Assembly (NCBI GenBank): GCA_025458755.1
Contig: JALORT010000063.1
Location: forward strand, 1 to 8,551
Direction: 5' to 3'
Length of the DNA stretch: 8,551 bases
Source of the DNA: Methylotetracoccus sp.
Lineage (GTDB): Bacteria > Pseudomonadota > Gammaproteobacteria > Methylococcales > Methylococcaceae
The notes below the pieces were generated by a model, which was not told the origin of the DNA, did not search any database, and was given only the letters and a program-made list of their open reading frames with translations. Shown here one piece after another: positions 5,987 to 8,551 of the stretch. A program made the position numbers and the translations under genes. The first letter of the stretch is position 1. Each line of letters starts with the position of its first letter.

Positions 5987-8551
5987 CTACACCAGCACCC
6001 GCTCGATGCCGCCTTGGTTGGCCTTGGCTACGTACTCGGGCAGCCAGTTCTCACCGAGGATGTGTTGGGCGATCTCGACCACGACGTAGTCGGCGTCGAG
6101 CTGGTCGACGTCGTCCTGGTAACGCTGCAGACCCTGCAGGCACGAGGGACAGGAGGTCAGCACCTTGACCGGACCCTGGTAACCGTCACCGCGGAGCCGG
6201 TCCGCGCCTTGGGTCAGCTCCTCCTGTTTGCGGAAACGGATCTGGGTCGCAATGTCCGGGCGCCCGACCGCCAGCGTCCCGGCTTCGCCGCAGCAGCGGT
6301 CGGATTTTTCGACCCGGCTGCCGTCGGCGGTCGCCAACAGCCCGTTGACGGTCTTCAACGGGTCCTGCTGCTTCATCGGGGTGTGGCAAGGGTCATGGTA
6401 CAGGTAGCGGGTGCCGCTGAGTCCTTCCAGCCGAACCCCTTTCTCCAGCAGGTACTCATGGATGTCGATCAGGCGGCAGCCGGGGAAGATCTTGTCGAAT
6501 TCATACTCGGCCAGCTGGTCGTAGCAGGTGCCGCAGCTCACCACGACGGTCTTGATGTCGAGATAGTTCAGGGTGTTGGCGACGCGGTGGAACAGCACCC
6601 GGTTGGCGGTGGTGATCTGCTCGGCTCTGGCCGCCTGGCCGGCGGCGCGCTGCGGGAAACCGCAGCACAGATACCCCGGCGGCAGCACCGTCTGCACCCC
6701 GATCTCGTACAGCATGGCCTGCGTGGCGAGACCGACCTGCGAGAACAGGCGTTCGGAACCGCAGCCCGGAAAATAGAACACCGCTTCCGTCTCGACGCCG
6801 GCTTTCTGCGGATCGCGGATCACCGGCACGATCTCGTGGTCTTCGATATCGAGCAGTGCCCGTGACATCTTGCTCGGCAACCGGCCCGGCATTTTCTTGT
6901 TGAAGAAGTGGATCATCTGCTCGGTCACCGGCGGCTTGCCGAGCGACGCCGGGGGCTGGGCGGTTTGCGCCTTGACCCACGGTGCCAGCAGCGCATTGCC
7001 GAGGCGCTGCGACTTGTATCCCCAGGCGATCATCACCTGACGCAGCGCCTTGATCGCCTGTGGTTGGGTGAGGTTCAGGAACGCCAGCGCCAGCGCCTTG
7101 ACCGGATTGAAACTTTGCCGGCCCATCTTGCGCAGCAGGTTGCGCATGTTCATCGACACCGCGCCGAAGTCGATGTCCACCGGACACGGGCTGTAACACT
7201 TGTGACACACCGTGCAGTGATCGGCGACGTCCTCGAACTCCTGCCAATGGCGCACCGACACCCCGCGCCGGGTCTGTTCTTCATAGAGGAAGGCTTCGAT
7301 CAACAGCGAGGTCGCCAGGATCTTGTTGCGCGGCGAATACATCAGGTTGGCGCGCGGCACGTGAGTAGTGCAGACCGGCTTGCATTTGCCGCAGCGCAGG
7401 CAGTCTTTGATCGAGTCGGAGATCGCACCAATGTCGCTCTGCTGCATGATCAAGGATTCGAACCCCATCAGACTGAACGACGGGGTGTAGGCGCGGGAGA
7501 GATCGGCGCCGGGCAGCAGCTTGCCCCGGTTGAAGCGGCCTTCCGGATCGACACGCTGTTTGTAGGCGTGGAACGGCGCGAGGTCCTCCGCCGACAGAAA
7601 TTCGTACTTGGTCAGGCCGATGCCGTGCTCGCCGGAGATCACGCCGCCCAGTTCGCGCGCCAGCCGCATGATCCGCGCGACCGCGGCATGGGCCTCCTGC
7701 AGCATCTCGTACTGGTCGGAGTTGACCGGCAGATTGGTATGCACATTGCCGTCGCCGGCGTGCATGTGCAGCGCGACGAACACCCGCCCGCGCAGAATCT
7801 CCCGGTGCAGGGCGTCGATCCGCTCGTTCACCGGGCGGAATGCCTGGCCTTCGAAGAGCGCCGCCAGCGGCGCCTGCAGTTCGCGTTTCCACGACACACG
7901 CACCGAATGGTCCTGCAGCCGATGGAACAGCGTGGGTGAATCGGCGCGGTTGGTCAGTTCGCCGGCCTCGATGCCGAAGTCAGCGAAGCGCGCTTCGGCG
8001 TGCTCCAGCGGCAGGTCGAGATGCCCGTACAGCCACTGCCAGCGCGTCCGCACCTGCTGCACGACCTCGAGCGCGCGGGCCCGGCGGTCATCGATCAGCG
8101 CCTCTTTGTCGAGATCACCTTCGTATTCGCGCAACGGCAGATCGCCCTCAAGGAATGCGTGCAGCACGTCACAGAGCTTGAGTTTGTTGGTGATCGACAG
8201 TTCGATGTTGATGCGCTCGATGCCGTCGCAGTAATCGCCCATGCGCGGCAGCGGAATCACCACGTCCTCGTTGACCTTGAAGGCGTTGGTGTGGCGCGAG
8301 ATCGCGGCGGTGCGCGAGCGGTCGAGCCAGAATTTCCTGCGCGTTTCGGCGTCGACCGCGATGAAGCCCTCGGCGGCGCGCCGGTTGCACATGCGGACCA
8401 CGGCCGAGGCCGCCGCCATCACCGCGTCTTCGCCGTGGCCGACGAGATCGCCGAGCAGCACCATCTTCGGCCGGCCGTGGCGCCTGGCCTTGGTCGCGTA
8501 GCCGACCGCCTTGACGTAGCGCTCGTCCATGTGCTCGAGGCCGGCGAGCTG
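5987..8551 (-). CDS. FAD-linked oxidase / 4Fe-4S / CCG-domain dehydrogenase (partial, runs off right edge)
   Basis: C-terminal part of a large flavin and iron-sulfur dehydrogenase. The frame stays open through base 8551, so the Met at 8530 is internal. Numbering from that Met, residues 1 to about 340 are the C-terminal part of a FAD-linked oxidase of the D-lactate/glycolate dehydrogenase type, with HMHAGDGNVHTN at 255-266 and GGVISGEHGIG at 295-305. Two CxxCxxCxxxC 4Fe-4S motifs follow (C377-C387 and C439-C449, the latter followed by Pro). Then come two CCG modules (GlpC/HdrB-like): C590 with CCG at 622-624 and CGTC at 666-669, then C715 with CCG at 746-748 and SCPSC at 793-797. The order matches large single-chain proteins such as YdiJ-like and DUF3683-containing oxidoreductases. 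By analogy, it oxidises a 2-hydroxy acid at FAD and passes electrons through the clusters toward quinone. The substrate cannot be read from the sequence, and the FAD-binding N-terminal half lies outside the window. Confidence 0.93.
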   Translation of the reverse strand, partial: QLAGLEHMDERYVKAVGYATKARRHGRPKMVLLGDLVGHGEDAVMAAASAVVRMCNRRAAEGFIAVDAETRRKFWLDRSRTAAISRHTNAFKVNEDVVIPLPRMGDYCDGIERINIELSITNKLKLCDVLHAFLEGDLPLREYEGDLDKEALIDDRRARALEVVQQVRTRWQWLYGHLDLPLEHAEARFADFGIEAGELTNRADSPTLFHRLQDHSVRVSWKRELQAPLAALFEGQAFRPVNERIDALHREILRGRVFVALHMHAGDGNVHTNLPVNSDQYEMLQEAHAAVARIMRLARELGGVISGEHGIGLTKYEFLSAEDLAPFHAYKQRVDPEGRFNRGKLLPGADLSRAYTPSFSLMGFESLIMQQSDIGAISDSIKDCLRCGKCKPVCTTHVPRANLMYSPRNKILATSLLIEAFLYEEQTRRGVSVRHWQEFEDVADHCTVCHKCYSPCPVDIDFGAVSMNMRNLLRKMGRQSFNPVKALALAFLNLTQPQAIKALRQVMIAWGYKSQRLGNALLAPWVKAQTAQPPASLGKPPVTEQMIHFFNKKMPGRLPSKMSRALLDIEDHEIVPVIRDPQKAGVETEAVFYFPGCGSERLFSQVGLATQAMLYEIGVQTVLPPGYLCCGFPQRAAGQAARAEQITTANRVLFHRVANTLNYLDIKTVVVSCGTCYDQLAEYEFDKIFPGCRLIDIHEYLLEKGVRLEGLSGTRYLYHDPCHTPMKQQDPLKTVNGLLATADGSRVEKSDRCCGEAGTLAVGRPDIATQIRFRKQEELTQGADRLRGDGYQGPVKVLTSCPSCLQGLQRYQDDVDQLDADYVVVEIAQHILGENWLPEYVAKANQGGIERVLV

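Noticed and set aside
6014..6865. A 283-codon plus-strand frame opposite the dehydrogenase gene
   Set aside because: It is a low-complexity Val/Leu/Asp/Gly-rich shadow of the minus-strand gene, which carries all the Fe-S and CCG cysteine motifs.
5990..8551. Apparent rise in GC content from the glycogen genes to the dehydrogenase gene, a possible transfer boundary
   Set aside because: Hand counts of a few 60-base rows overlap (about 57-65% on the left, 62-75% on the right). The shift is modest and no integrase, tRNA or repeat marks a boundary.

Overview
The window looks like part of a GC-rich proteobacterial chromosome, most likely gamma- or betaproteobacterial. This is inferred from the codon style and from the FAD/Fe-S fusion protein at the right, a type I associate with those classes. 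I cannot name a genus. All four well-supported genes lie on the minus strand, so transcription runs from right to left. I see no RNA genes, insertion sequences, CRISPR arrays or phage genes.

Right part (8551 to 5987): the C-terminal two thirds or so of a large FAD-dependent 2-hydroxyacid dehydrogenase-like protein. Its upstream part lies beyond the window. It carries the end of a FAD-linked oxidase module, two 4Fe-4S motifs and two cysteine-rich CCG modules, and looks like a single-chain membrane-associated electron-transfer dehydrogenase.

Middle (5986 to 4956): a spacer with two GC-rich palindromes follows the stop codon of the dehydrogenase gene. Next comes a small gene (5738 to 5316) for an exported, glutamine-rich protein with a probable coiled coil and a C-terminal tail of repeated Gly-Trp-Arg units. 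I do not recognise this protein, and it is the most novel item here. After it comes a 360-base stretch with no convincing gene. That stretch holds a near-perfect 20-base inverted repeat just before the glycogen genes, and a doubtful short ORF that overlaps the glgP start by 4 bases.

Left part (4955 to 220): a two-gene glycogen-breakdown operon, glgP (glycogen phosphorylase) then glgX (isoamylase-type debranching enzyme). They overlap in an ATGA, which suggests translational coupling. GlgP shortens the outer chains of glycogen to glucose-1-phosphate and stops near branch points. GlgX hydrolyses the alpha-1,6 links of the short stubs that remain, so together they dismantle the polymer. No glycogen synthesis gene (glgA, glgB, glgC) is visible. 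Bases 1 to 219, downstream of glgX, contain no gene I can support.

Most of the window is ordinary metabolism. The points worth following up are the Q-rich GWR-repeat exported protein and the palindromes in the two spacers. I see no evidence of a new defence or mobile system.
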